From contig JBNGIO010005131.1 of assembly GCA_049999805.1 (NCBI GenBank), forward strand, positions 1 to 34,655: a stretch of 34,655 nt of DNA, read 5' to 3'. The notes below the pieces were generated by a model. That model saw only the letters and a list, made by a program, of their open reading frames with translations. It did not search any database and was not told the DNA's origin. Position 1 is the first letter of the stretch; each line of letters starts with the position of its first letter. Source of the stretch: Folioceros fuciformis (taxonomy: Eukaryota > Anthocerotophyta > Anthocerotopsida > Anthocerotales). This document shows, piece after piece, positions 18,128-28,856 of the stretch. The position numbers were made by a program, and so were the translations under genes.

Positions 18128-19085
18128 CTTGTCTGGCGCTCTGCAGTCTGGTCTAAGCAACGAATAATATGTCACCAATCAGTGCCATGGTTGCTAAGCA
18201 TCACTTCACCAGACGACATGAGGCTCTAGGACAAGCCCTATTTACCCCGGAAGCAAGCTTTGGCCACGGCCTCGCTATATCGGAACATGCCTTAGAGGAT
18301 CCGGCTGAATTCTGCTCTCCATCTGTGTATACATAGTATGGGCACAAATGACCGGTGCACCTTCATAGCACAGGCAAGTCTGTCAAGCACGCTTCGGTGC
18401 TCCTATTTCGGATTAAAGCTTCCGCTTTGGAAGCAAAGCACATGTAGGGCGCAACAACATTACATTTTGGCACCCTTCTTGTTCTATCTAAGTACGATCA
18501 TCAAGCTGCCCTACAACCACTCTTCCTATCGTTTCCAAGTCATGCCATGCGGAGCGGCCTATGCAAGTGCATGTTGTAGATTTCCAGATGTGGTTGTACA
18601 TTTTTGGTAAAGAACCAGAACAGCAAGGTCAAACTAGTTAATCTGGCTTTAAAGAAATGTCTGCCCGCGTATTCCAATGCGTAACACACTCTGGAGGTAC
18701 GTGTCCAACTCACAAGGGAAAAAAACCATTGCATCCTTCCTGTATCACATTTGGCGGCATTTATCTCCAACTTGTGCACGTCAGGAAGTAGAGAACCAGC
18801 ACACCAGAATCAACAAGGCAGCACACAAGGAGAAAAGGATGGACATGGAGGAGCAAGGGCCTCTACGTCTTTCATCACTCCGTCCCATGGCCGAGTCCCC
18901 TTCCTTGGCTAATACAACCAAGAGTCTTGTTAGCTGGTTCGCTCTTGACTGACCTACTAACACCTGTGAGAACATCCAACCGTGCATCAGAGGCGAGGAG
19001 ATGGAACACATCCCACACCACCTCCTTCGCCTGCAGATGCTAGAAAGGAAGACGCAACTACATTCTGTTCACCACCCTCCCTTTT
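18128..19085. other. Intergenic with a possible gypsy-type reverse transcriptase trace
   Basis: Apart from the weak RT-like fragment listed separately, I see no gene. The region holds the 5' flank of the F-box gene and the 3' flank of the ABC1 gene, which lie on the same strand. Confidence 0.45.
18480..18608 (+). pseudogene. Possible decayed Ty3/gypsy reverse transcriptase fragment
   Basis: One plus-strand frame reads HSSYRFQVMPCGAAYASACC, reminiscent of the gypsy RT block Y.F.VMPFGL.NAP..FQ. Only this block is visible. No LTR, integrase or RNase H accompanies it, so the call is tentative. Confidence 0.3.
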
Positions 19086-21851
19086 TCAACCTGAAGCAAG
19101 CGCCTCAGTTGCTGCCTCTTGTTCCTCATCATCGACACTGGAAAATTTGTAACTGTCATATACCTGCAAAAACATTTCTCTGCAAGGCACAACGGATTGC
19201 AGCTTGATGCAGGCCAGGAATGCACCCGACAGCTTTCTGTGCAGACTGTAAGCCTCGTCGGGGGGTGGAGTCAACCTATGCCTCAACATCGTAGCACCCA
19301 AGGCTGAAACTCGTCTCGTCAGATCCGTTGACCGGAAATCATACCCTCCGAAGTTTGCGAATGGTAATCCCACCACAAAGGCAGCTTCCACGTGTGCGTC
19401 CAGCATTAACTTCGTTTCCTGGCCAGTGAGGAAGCCCAGCTTCACGGACATCTCTATCACTTTGGCTCTATCTTTGTCTGCACAAGCCCGGACCTGTTTG
19501 TACATGGCCAATTTAGAAAAGGCCAAACGAGGGGCGCGGACACACTTAGAAAGGAGAATTGATAACTCTTACCATCTGTAGATAATTGTCCACAAAATGC
19601 TTTGGGTAGTTACGTGCAGCACCGAAATCGATGAGGTTGATAGTGTCGGTCGACTCGTCGTACAGAAAATTGCCCCAGTTGGGATCAGTCTGCAACGTCG
19701 ACACAGCAGATCCCATGAGCTTGTTAACACCTGGTTAGGATTATGTCTAACGCTGTTTTACAGTAAAGTCAAAACTTGCCTGCATGAATCGAAACTCAAA
19801 TAGTTCTGTGAGAGTCAGCCTCAGAAGCCGAACGGCCACACTATTACGAGTCTCTTGACTTAGTTTCGCCACTTTGTCAATAGACACTCCTATTAGTTCA
19901 CAAGCAGAAAACAGACTCAGGTGAGACTGCTTCAATGCCTCCCCAGAAGAATAAACTGTTGAAATGATGGACTAGTCAGGCAAGCTATACCAGGTACAAG
20001 TTCGGATGTCAGCACCCGCATGCTACAAAACTCATCGATCACTTCTGGTACGTGCAAACCCCTCTGGCTTGATAGAAGCTGTTTGAATCTTTTCTGATTT
20101 GATGCCTCTAGTTCATAGTTGCATTCTCGAGCCAGTTCGTCTTTTGCAACCTGAAAGAGAGATGCAGCAATAGTAAGAATCCAAGCCAGAGCTTGGGACC
20201 ATCAACTTACAAGCAAATGACGGTCTTCCGAGTGGTGTGCCGTGCAGCTACCTTCATGGCCTGATCCAGGTAGAGACCTTCAGGAATTAAGTTAGTGTAA
20301 TCCAACAACCGCTTCACATTTTCAATATCACTATTGATGCTGTCTGCAACCCCAGGGTACTGAACCTTCATAGCAACAGTACGCCCATCTTTCAACGATG
20401 CTCTATGCACCTGGTACCACAGCACCTTGAAAATCAGGAACGAAGACTTCCTCAAGCGACAACCATTGTAAGGACACTCAACACATTGACATCTGATTTA
20501 CACCATGAGACAAAGTTAAATCTTGCTGGTCCGGTACCTGGCCAATGCTTGCAGACGCAATTGGTTCGTCTTCAAAACTGTCCACTCGATCTCGCCAATC
20601 AGGCCCCAGTTCATGTGCAAGAACCTTGTTCAACTGTCGCCTCGGCATCACATCTGCTCCTTGCCGGACACTTTCAAGTGCTGCCAAAACCTGCACGGAT
20701 GTTAGAGATTCCCATCTACCGCCCAGCATCAACAGAGGGCTAGCCGTTGCTTATCCACAATGCAGTATTATAGTAAACACGCCATCAGCCACATGGCAGA
20801 CGCACACCTGAGGAGGAACAATCGATTCATCCTGTATGCTTAGCATTTGACCCAGTTTCAAAGCAGCTCCTCTCATACGGCACAGTGCAAGTGCTAGACG
20901 CTCAGCGTTCTGCTCAGTGATGAATGGAGATAGACCAGCTGTTCCAACATTTTCTCCCTGCCCCTCCCATAGCCTCTTAACTGACTCCTGCAGAGTGCCC
21001 CAAGCCAAACCTGCTCCAAGTCCTGCAAACCTGGCCATGAGAGCCCAATTAGTGGCAGTGATGAACACATGACAACTCTAGGAGGAAGACAAGTCCTCCT
21101 AGTAAAGAAGGGCCCCAGAGAACCGTAGTAGATCTCACCCCAACACCCTTCCAAGAGAAGTCGATGGTACATGTCTCTCTCTTGGTCTCCGTCTCTTCAC
21201 CACTGGCTCACCAGCGCCTGAAAGGTCCCCTGCACCAAGCTTCCGCAGTGCTACATCCAGTCCCGAATCCTGGCGCGCAGATGCTGAACTTGTGCCTCCG
21301 GTTGACCCCTGCTCTTTGGCCTTAAGTCGGGCCGCCGAGCCAACATCTGCAGAAGTAGCCCATTCATCCCTCTGAATCCTATCAGAATTTGGCGTCGCTG
21401 GATCAATGATAACACCCAATGGTCCTTCATGCGGTTCTAAATCATTCACTTGCTGCTGACGAGACTCGCTACGCGCATTTCGTCTTGCTCTCTTGTCGAG
21501 CTGTAAAGACACAGTCTTTGCCGATGTCTGACTCGTATCCTCCCTTCGTCCTTCTTTTTCCGTATGTCCCTCTGTAGCAGACCCTTTGGTCACCCTAACA
21601 TGCTTGACACCTTCATGGCTGACGGATGGATCTAAGCCCTGATAAGAATGAAGGCGACCCCTTGTCAACCCAGTCAATTCTGTTGCAGCCTGAACTAGGC
21701 CTTTCACAGTTGCGATAGCAGATCCTCTCACATCTCCAGCTCTGAGGCCGTTGATGACTGGAGCTGCAGAAACAACCTCCCTCACCACCAAACCCACACC
21801 GGCCGCAAGCCTGACAAATTCCTCCAGGCCGGACACTCCCTGTCTGGCCAT
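19086..21851 (-). CDS. COQ8: ABC1/COQ8 (ADCK3-type) atypical kinase, ubiquinone biosynthesis
   Basis: Eight exons on the minus strand: 21851-21139, 21030-20808, 20690-20538, 20410-20252, 20150-19991, 19889-19780, 19689-19573, 19493-19086; 680 aa. The N-terminal 237 aa are divergent and Ser/Arg-rich, with an [11 protein letters not shown] block near residue 55. The UbiB fold follows: RERHVPS (about 225), the inhibitory KxGQ helix ([14 protein letters not shown], Lys296), the alanine-rich loop [11 protein letters not shown] (357-367, in place of a P-loop), ATP-binding lysine VAMKVQYPG (Lys378), TDPNWGN (Asp508) and DFG (LIDFGAAR, Asp527). All ADCK3/COQ8 hallmarks are intact. In mitochondria the protein supports the complex that builds coenzyme Q. 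The sixth intron begins with GC (CAG|GCAAGT) instead of GT; the others are GT-AG. Plastid ABC1K members are a less likely alternative, because the KxGQ, A-rich and LTGLTKG-like features match the mitochondrial COQ8 branch. Confidence 0.95.
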
Positions 21852-23329
21852 TACACTCCAACAACCAAACCTTCGTTACCAAATAACAACGCATTTCCTG
21901 CAGAGACACCAGGATTAGGGTTCATTCCTCATCCAATCTGATGGTCCAGCAGGATGCAGGCCCAAATGACGCAGATTCTTCCCCACGGACCCCGACTGCG
22001 ACTGTGTCGCGTCCCACATTATTCCGCCAGCAAAGAAGTCTGAGATCGGAAGTCCTTCACCGGGAGGTCAAATCTCCAGGTGTGGATTTGCAGAAGAACA
22101 TTCACAGCAAGCAACGGGCGCATCTCACAAAATTGCCCTCCCCATGCGCTTGTCGCTGTGGCCTTTCATCCAGTCGGACATCAACCACACTCCAAAGGGT
22201 GATCCAGAGCACACATCGGATCGCGGTACGAATGCGCTGTTTTGGGGCGGAATCGAAGCATTTGATCGCAACTCCGCACCTAATTTGTTTCGATGGTAAA
22301 CGTGGAAATCCTTGGGCCGCAGAAAGATCCCGGACAAGTGTCAAAACCTCATGGTACAGGGAGCCAGCTTGTGTGGCACGTCCGAAATTCAGACCGTGGC
22401 TGTTAGGTCTTCAGACGACACGATTCACATAAACCTCAGATTCACATGTCGGATGAAGCGGCTCATTGACGGAAGCATGTCGCATCCGATAGAGTTGGTT
22501 TCCTGAGGCACAAGATCAACAACTTCACGGAGACATTGAAGCAACCCGGTGAAAGGTGTCGTTATATCATGGTATTTGCGAGACTGGTTTCCCTGGCTTC
22601 TGAGCAGCATACCACCTATCTACAGGGACGGTGATGGCAGATCCTACATGGTACCAGCTAATCAATCGCTAGCTGGAAAGGTGACAAGATATCGTAGAGA
22701 AAAGACCTTTGTCACTATGTCGGAGCTCAGCTATGTCCTTTGCCAGATTCCTCACACGACTGCAACAACATACATTGAATTTTTTCTTTAAGAGCTATAC
22801 CTTTCATCTCGACTTTAGGTTAACCATTGACTCCAGCATTGTCTGCCGCCGGCACCATCAGGTATTAGTGGCCCGCAATATCGGCAGATCCTATCGACAC
22901 GATCGACCTGGTTCAGGACTAGCAGCCCCTAAATTACGTCTGTTGCTCGTGTCCTCTGCAGTGGGCCCTACACTCTTGCGGATTTCTCCTTCTGGGAGGG
23001 ATGGCCTCTTCACCCTGAAGGAGGGCGGTTGGAAAATTGATATACGGGGAAGACCCAAAACATTGAAACATCGGTGTCGGCCACAAGGAGTTTACACAGT
23101 ACAGGCAGAACACCTCGTTTTTACAAGGGACAGCTGCACATGCGGCGGAGGAGAGGGGGGAATAATGTTCCAGATCAAGGGTTTTAGCAGAATATCGTAG
23201 TCTCCTGAGACAATATTGTGATCCTCTGGGATACCTTGCAGGTTTGGAAGGTAATGCCTGTCTCGCACCTTGTAGTGGGGTCAGAGGATGGTGGAAACAG
23301 CAGGGCTCCTCTATTCTCGCTAGAAGACT
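21852..23329. other. Intergenic with a small RPL23 relic
   Basis: It holds the shared 5' flank of the ABC1 gene (minus) and the CCR/DFR-type gene (plus), which diverge. A 163-aa frame (21941-22432 plus) and a 70-aa frame (22125-22337 minus) are open without recognisable motifs. The only identifiable piece is the 49-bp RPL23 exon-3 copy at 22794-22842. Confidence 0.5.
22794..22842 (-). pseudogene. Decayed copy of RPL23 exon 3 with its splice donor
   Basis: Ungapped comparison of 22794-22842 with 5862-5910 (RPL23 exon 3 plus the first bases of its intron) gives 37 identities in 49. These include GCTGGAGTCA and GAGATGAAAGGTAT on the minus strand. The copy now contains an in-frame TAA. Because the match runs through the exon/intron boundary, it derives from genomic DNA, not from mRNA. 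I found no neighbouring copies of exons 2 or 4. Confidence 0.5.
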
Positions 23330-24723
23330 ATGGAGACTGTGTGCGTCACCGGCGCTTCAGGATTCGTTGCCTCCTTGCTTGTGAAGCGCCTGCTCGAGAA
23401 AGGCTACAGAGTGCGAGGAACAGTGCGTGACTTGGGTACTGTAGTGTGGCATCTCGCTCGTTCAGTGAGTGGGATGGAGGTATTCCTTGTGAAATGTGTA
23501 ACCTTGGTGTGCTTGCGTGATGGCACACACATTGCAGGCAATGAGAAGAAGACTGCACACCTCTGGGCTCTGCCCGGAGCTGCAGAGAGATTACAGCTCT
23601 TCAGAGCAGAGTTGACGGAGGAAGGAAGCTTTGACGAGGCCATCAAAGGTTGCACGGGTGTGTTCCATACAGCCACTCCAGTCGTTTTTTATGAAACTGA
23701 CGACCCAGAGGTGACGAAGCTGAAATCTGCTGTGCTTCCTCAAGACTGGCTGTTGCATCACTTGAGTAATTGGGATGGATGTGGTACGCAGAGGGATTAC
23801 ATCAACCCAGCTGTGCAAGGGACACTGAACGTACTCAAGGCCACCCTGAACGAAAGCTCGGTGAAACGCGTGGTTGTCACGTCATCCATTTCGACTATTC
23901 GAGTAAGGGATGACCTTCCCGATCGCCTCTTAGACGAGAATGATTGGAGTGAAGAAGATCAATTGCGTGCAAAAAAGGTTCTTCCCGTTGGCACATGAAA
24001 CATTGTCAGGTGTAGGCCGTATCCATGCACTTGCTGACATCTCAGTTCTGTCACAGAACTGGTATGCCCTGTCCAAATCGTTGGCAGAGAGAGCAGCATG
24101 GGACTTTGCGAGGAAGAATAACATCGACCTAGTCGTTGTGATTCCAGCCTTCATCCTTGGTCCCTGCCTGCAACCAGATCTCACGCTCAGCATGACAAAC
24201 TTTCAGGCAATATTCAAAGGTCTGACGTACCAAAATGCAGAGCCTGTTGTTCCAGTGCTGGCAAGACCTGGGCTGACCTTCCTCTTACATGCAGGTGATG
24301 TGGCTTGGATGAACCAACCCGCCTATTCACGTCTCGTCATTGTCCATGTGGAAGATGTAGTGAAAGCCCACATTCTGGTGTATGAAGAACCATCAGCAAA
24401 TGGGCGGTACATCTGTTCTGCAGTGAACCTGACCAGTGCTGAGGCTGTCGCACTTTGGCAGCGGAGATACCCTGGATTCAGTCCACAAATCGAGTAAGTC
24501 AAGTCCTGCAAAGTAACTGGCTTTACCGTTTGGCTCCTAGTAACTTATGGTAACTTGTGTGCTTTACCTTTGAACTCGCAGACCCGATCAGCTTGTAAAA
24601 CCAAATTATCCGGGCCTGAGTAACCAGAGAATCGTGGATCTGGGACTGCAGTTCCGTAGCCTCGAAGCCATTTTCGACGATGCTGTTGCAGAGCTCACAA
24701 GGCGAGGGTGCTTGTCTCATTAG
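23330..24723 (+). CDS. NAD(P)-dependent reductase, cinnamoyl-CoA reductase / dihydroflavonol reductase family
   Basis: Six exons (23330-23435, 23538-23710, 23792-23977, 24057-24219, 24295-24493, 24582-24723) encode 322 aa, the normal length of this extended SDR family. The N-terminus METVCVTGASGFVASLLVKRL is the NADP-binding TGxxGxxA motif. VRDLGNEKKTAHLWALPGA and LTEEGSFDEAIKGCTGVFHTA follow, then VVVTSS (catalytic Ser, about 124), NWYALSK (Tyr158/Lys162) and the C-terminal VHVEDVVKAHILVYE and LGLQFRSLEAIFDDAV. Members reduce cinnamoyl-CoAs, dihydroflavonols or tetraketide pyrones. The CCR-specific NWYCYGK is changed to NWYALSK, so a true lignin CCR is unlikely. A CCR-like, DRL/TKPR-like or other reductase is more likely, with the substrate open. 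Introns are 74-102 nt and the frame holds at each junction. Cytosolic. Confidence 0.93.
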
Positions 24724-25446
24724 AACCAAGTAACGTGGGAGAAGGAAAGCCTTTGCCCCAGAAACATGAATGAAAGCTAATGTCTCAGCAAGAGCCATTT
24801 TCCTTCTCAAGGGTTGCGAGGATACTCTCCCTCCCCCTTCCTCGGACGGGAGGAAGGTGACGGCAATTCAATGCCCACGCTATAATGCCCTCTTATGTTT
24901 TGGAAAGTGAATTGCTAGTTGTGGGAACTCATATGCTACAGTGTGACATTCCTCTCCGCCAGAGGCCTTGCGAATCTGCTGCATATCGAATACTTGAACA
25001 TCAGCTTGCCTCCTGACCAGGCCGAGAAGGAGGCAGCGCTATCCACAAACCCACATGTCGCCGTATGTCAAAGCAAACTGGCGTCACCATGTCATTTGTG
25101 GTCGAGTCTGGGGATGAGTAAGTTTAGGTGGAGACTCAGTACACGAACATGATACATCCATACATGTACATACTGGGGGATGTGGGTACATTGCGTGATT
25201 TGAGTTTCAATCTGACCCCTCCCTACCAGGAACAGAAAAAAAAAACTGGCCAGGGGTCTCTCTTTCATTGTACGGTCGGATATTCCGTAATCTTCTTGCT
25301 TCGACATGTGGCCGATGTCCGCGAGCTTCTTGTGAGGCGTGCGTGCGTTTTGGTGGCGTGCCACGAACAGTAGCTCTTCGCCCGAGCATGCTGATGAGAT
25401 GACATGTTTCTGGGGGCAGGGGGTGGTTTCACCTCGCGAAGAAGAC
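24724..25446. other. Intergenic, no recognisable gene
   Basis: 3' flank of the reductase gene and presumed promoter/5' UTR of the AIG1-type gene. A 121-aa minus-strand frame (25092-25457) overlaps an A-run and has no domain. Confidence 0.45.
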
Positions 25447-26859
25447 ATGGCCGTCAAAATCGAGGAGAAGAATTCTCGTCGCCTTGTTTCCTCTTACGCT
25501 TCTTTTCTCTTCCATTTCACGTCCTTCTGCCTGTGAGTTCTCTTTCTCTGAAGATAACTTACAACATCGTGGACAGCAGCAGGGCTAGCTTTCTTCCACT
25601 TGTTGTCATGGTTAATTGTTAGCTGCACACTGAGGGGTTAAATTTCGTCAGAAAGCTGGTTTGCAGTGTGGACTACCATGTGAGCAATTCGCGCTAACAC
25701 ACGAATTTCTTGAGTGCGTGATTAGATTCCTGGGCATGTTTTGTTGGCACTTCGGTAGCAAGGCTGGTTCGCTCCCGCAAGCGAGAGGCTTTGGGTGGTT
25801 TTCTAAGGTGCATTCTGACTCTCAATGGCCTCTTGACGAGGAGATAGGTGTTGCGGCCCTCACAGTCATTCATGGGTGTGAACCTTTGTTTTTAACGCAA
25901 CAGATGCACTTTGGTATGCAGTATCTTACGTTCTGTGGATTCACGTTGCAACTCATAAGCCTCCTCTTCTGTGTGCTTTCTCATCTCTTACCTCAGGTCT
26001 ACTCTAATCTCTGGGAGAATATGTGTTTTTCTTCGTTGCTCCTCACTGAGTGAGCTTGAGCTCAGTAGTGACAACGGTTTATTCCCCTAGTGCAGATCAG
26101 GACACTGAGGGCCTACGCAGACGATCTCTCATGCGCAAGTTTTGTGATAGCAAACGTTGTCTCTTGTTTATACTGGTCCATTTTTGTGGCAACAACAAGA
26201 CACGTGGATAAAAGTGGGCTCAAGGTCCTTGGCCTGTAGGTTGCATCTGCCATCCAAGTGCAGGTTTCCTTATCTCTTGTTTATTTCAAGCCCTACGTCG
26301 TTTCTCCAGGCTATGGGATAACTGACCGGCAAATTTGTGGTTTGCAGAGAGTTGACCTCCCCATTCTGGGTCACTCTATTCATGCATGTAGGGAACGCCG
26401 TTGTGGCGTGGATTGATGTGCTCATATCCGAACGCAGTTTCAGGTGCTGTTTTTTCACCAGCCTCTTGTACAGTTGACAGCGTCTATTCCCGGCCCTGAG
26501 AATGTCAAGCATGTCTGCTAACACTCAAAACCTCCTGGTCCAGAAACGAGTCTTTTTGGATCGACGTTGTGTTTTCGGTGTCCTATGTCCTCTGGCTCCA
26601 CATTTGTGCAGCTCGGAACAAGGTGAGTAGTTTTAGCAGGTTTGTCGTAGCACTGGGCATCATATTCCGTAAGACACTGAGCCTGCGTTGCTAAGTGCAG
26701 GTGTACCCTTACCCTTTCCTCAATGCCCTCCCTCAGCCGGCTGGCTTCATTGGCGTATCTCTGGCTGGTTTCACCGGGGTCTGTTTCTTTTCTAGGATAG
26801 GTGCAATTTTGGCCAGGCAGATGTCACCGCAACTGGAGAAAAAGTTTAAGAGTTTGTAA
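25447..26859 (+). CDS. AIG1/ADTRP (FAR-17a) family multi-pass membrane hydrolase-like protein
   Basis: I assemble seven exons: 25447-25532, 25726-25754 (29 nt), 25866-25996, 26096-26224, 26352-26443, 26544-26622, 26701-26859; about 234 aa, the length of human ADTRP (230). Conserved landmarks are MAVKIEEKNSRR, then the first membrane helix (SSYASFLFHFTSFCLFLGMF), MHFGMQYLTFCGFTLQLI (Thr60, equivalent to the catalytic Thr), LYWSIFVATTRHV, FWVTLFMHVGNAVVAWIDVL (His137, the catalytic His), FWIDVVFSVSYVLWLHICAARNK, and VYPYPFLN, then a last helix and a lysine-rich tail. About six membrane segments are expected. In mammals AIG1 and ADTRP are threonine hydrolases that cleave FAHFA lipids, and a plant lipid-ester substrate is an inference. 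The exon 4/5 junction is the least certain: three nested AGs at 26347, 26349 and 26351, and alternative donors. Exon 2 is also inferred. There is one ER-type hydrophobic N-terminus and no transit peptide. It converges on the MetE-like gene. Confidence 0.85.
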
Positions 26860-27146
26860 TTTTTTGTGATGGTTATTGTTCTGCAAAGTTACAAATGTAG
26901 TGTAAGGGTTTGCGCACCGGCCGGCGAAGAAAAATGACTCGCTGAACTCTTGAACCCAAGTGTATCGCGGCGGCACAGGTCCACAATCTACCAGAGTGTT
27001 CGGTTCCACAGACTACCAGCGGGTTCGGTCAAGTTGTAAACGAAGCGTTAGCTTTCACAGGTACAATCTCGTGTAGGTACATTCCTTTAAAACATCACCC
27101 TCGACAAAGTTTAATGTTTGCATAAATTGCTTTGGCTGCGGTAGAG

Positions 27147-28290
27147 CTATACTCCGAGTTCCAGGGAGGCTAAGCGGGTGCCTTCCAGGCGCGCAGCGAT
27201 CTTGCGCACGGCGATGTCGCGGGCGAAGTCCGGTGATCCATGCTTCGGCTTGACGTCGCAGCTGAAGGGGGAAAACCCGCAGTCATCCGTCGCTCCCAGG
27301 CGGTCGACGGGGATGTACTTTGCAGCCAGGAGGAGATCGTTCTTCACCTGCTCGGGATTCTCCACTTCCGGGGTGAGCGGGTCGATGACGCCGATGAAGC
27401 AGACTTGGGGAACCCGTTGGCGTTGTCGCGGCTATACTTTCCGCACAGCTTGTACACGCTCTCCTTGTCCTCCTCGCTGGCGGCCTGGATGAGAAAGTAT
27501 CCGGCATTGAGCTGAAACATCCGGCTGAGCAGAAGCTCATGCGGCACTTCTTTGCTGTGCACGGAATCGCAGTCCCCGCCGGGGCAAGTGTGAATGCCGA
27601 TGTTGCGCCTCTCCTCCGGGGAAAAGCGGTCCAGGACGCGATTGTTGAGCGCGATGAAATCCTCCAGCATGTTACGGCCGGTCCAAGGATTCCGCGAGTC
27701 GTTTTTGTTCGCCAGCCGGCCCTCCGTGAAGTCGATGGACACTCGCACCGCGCCCGCTTGGAAGCACTGCCGGATGTCCCTCTCCACCTCCGCCACCACG
27801 TCGTCGAAAAACTGCTCCCGGCTGTAGTGCTCGATCTCGCCTTCCAGCGGGTAGAGCAGGGACATCATGGACGCCGATATCACGGCTTGCTTCACCGGCC
27901 GCTTCGCGATGGCCACGTTCTTGGCCACGAACTCCGAAGCGTACGTTTTGTAGCGGAAGGGCCCGGAGGTGAGCCGCGGGAGCTGGCGGTGGTGGCCGTC
28001 GTCGAAGATGGCAAAGAATTGGCCGTCCCCGGCGAGATTGGACACCATGCCCGTCCCCGCCCATGTGTCCGTGATCGAGTAGGTCGCAAAGCTCGATTCT
28101 CGCTGCTCCCCGTCAGTTACGATTGGCTCTCCCACGGCTTCCAACCGTCGAATTGAGTCCTCCGCTGCCTCATTTTGCTCTCCTCTAGGAAGGCCTCCAA
28201 GGTAATGCTGCCTTTGTCGTATGCCTCGAAGGCCTCCTGCAGCTTGAGGGGCCGCGGTAGTGAGCCTACTAGCTCAGTCGGGATCGGCAT
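27147..28290 (-). pseudogene. Bacterial/fungal-type MetE-like methyltransferase (COG0620), two frame breaks
   Basis: Homology to short (about 370-aa) cobalamin-independent methionine-synthase-like enzymes runs through three minus-strand frames. Frame 1 (from the ATG at 28290) reads MPIPTELVGSLPRPLKLQEA. Frame 2 (about 28180-27410) reads IVTDGEQRESSFATY, then GIHTCPGGDCDS. Frame 3 (about 27415-27147) reads VCFIGVIDPLTPEVENPEQV, then LGATDDCGFSPFS. Zinc-ligand candidates His-x-Cys (HTC) and the late Cys (DDCGF) are present, so the protein was once functional. Breaks fall at 28177-28185 (GAG-rich) and about 27402-27420 (a G/C run). Either they are real mutations or assembly errors in short runs; allowing for both, the length fits about 380 aa. 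There are no introns, and the stretch is visibly more GC-rich than its neighbours, unlike the 1,300-bp eukaryotic genes beside it. A 3' splice-like tttcag lies just upstream of the ATG, perhaps a 5' UTR intron. The methyl acceptor is unknown. Confidence 0.8.
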
Positions 28291-28590
28291 GTCGCTCCTC
28301 CTGAAAGTGTAAACTATGCAAGTCGCAGCAGTAGTTCATCACTTTCAATCTGCGTAGCCGTACCTCTGCCGTGGCAGATATGTACCGAAGACACACGCAA
28401 GCTCCCTTCCCAGAGAGATAAGAAAGGCAAAGCAAGGACAATCATAGCATCCATCCCATCAACCATGAGCCGCGAGGACACGTTCAACTGCACAGCCGGG
28501 ACCTTTCGTCAACCAACCACGGCCAACGCCAAATATACAAATCTGAGACAGGGACGATAGCGACGACGAGGTCCCCCCCAGGACGAGTAT

Positions 28591-28737
28591 GGACCACAAG
28601 TGAGATCAGAAGTTTCCATGCTCGTCGCGGAGGACATAAATGTGGATACCTCTCAACGCTGTAACTCGTCTTCGAAGCTGCAGTGTTCTGGCAGAATTAG
28701 GGGACGTACAGTCCGAATGCAGGAAAGAGACACGAAG
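28591..28737 (+). repeat. Direct repeat, copy 1 (266-bp offset)
   Basis: About 147 bp from CACAAGTGAGATCAGAAG to GAAAGAGACACGAAG. It matches copy 2 at 28857-29003 at most positions, with small indels. No coding pattern or transposon termini are evident. Confidence 0.8.
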
Positions 28738-28856
28738 GAGCCTCAGGTGGCCAGCACTGTTGATCACCAGCTTATTTTAACAGTCGACTCCGTGGTACCA
28801 GGAATCGCCTGGCACGGAGAACGCAGAACTGCACGGTAACGTACATACCGGGGTCA

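Noticed and set aside
22125-22337. 70-aa minus-strand frame upstream of COQ8
   Set aside because: No known motif, and it is isolated from the gene by stops; it may simply be 5' UTR or promoter.
21941-22432. 163-aa plus-strand frame
   Set aside because: Ser/Arg/Thr-rich composition with no motif; probably antisense to the COQ8 5' flank.
25092-25457. 121-aa minus-strand frame
   Set aside because: Includes a phenylalanine run from an A-tract, has no domain, and is antisense to the promoter of the AIG1-type gene.
27147-28290. Bacterial contamination as explanation for the MetE-like gene
   Set aside because: It sits seamlessly between an intron-containing plant gene and a plant copia element in one contig, so residence in the plant genome is more likely, though read-level proof is lacking.
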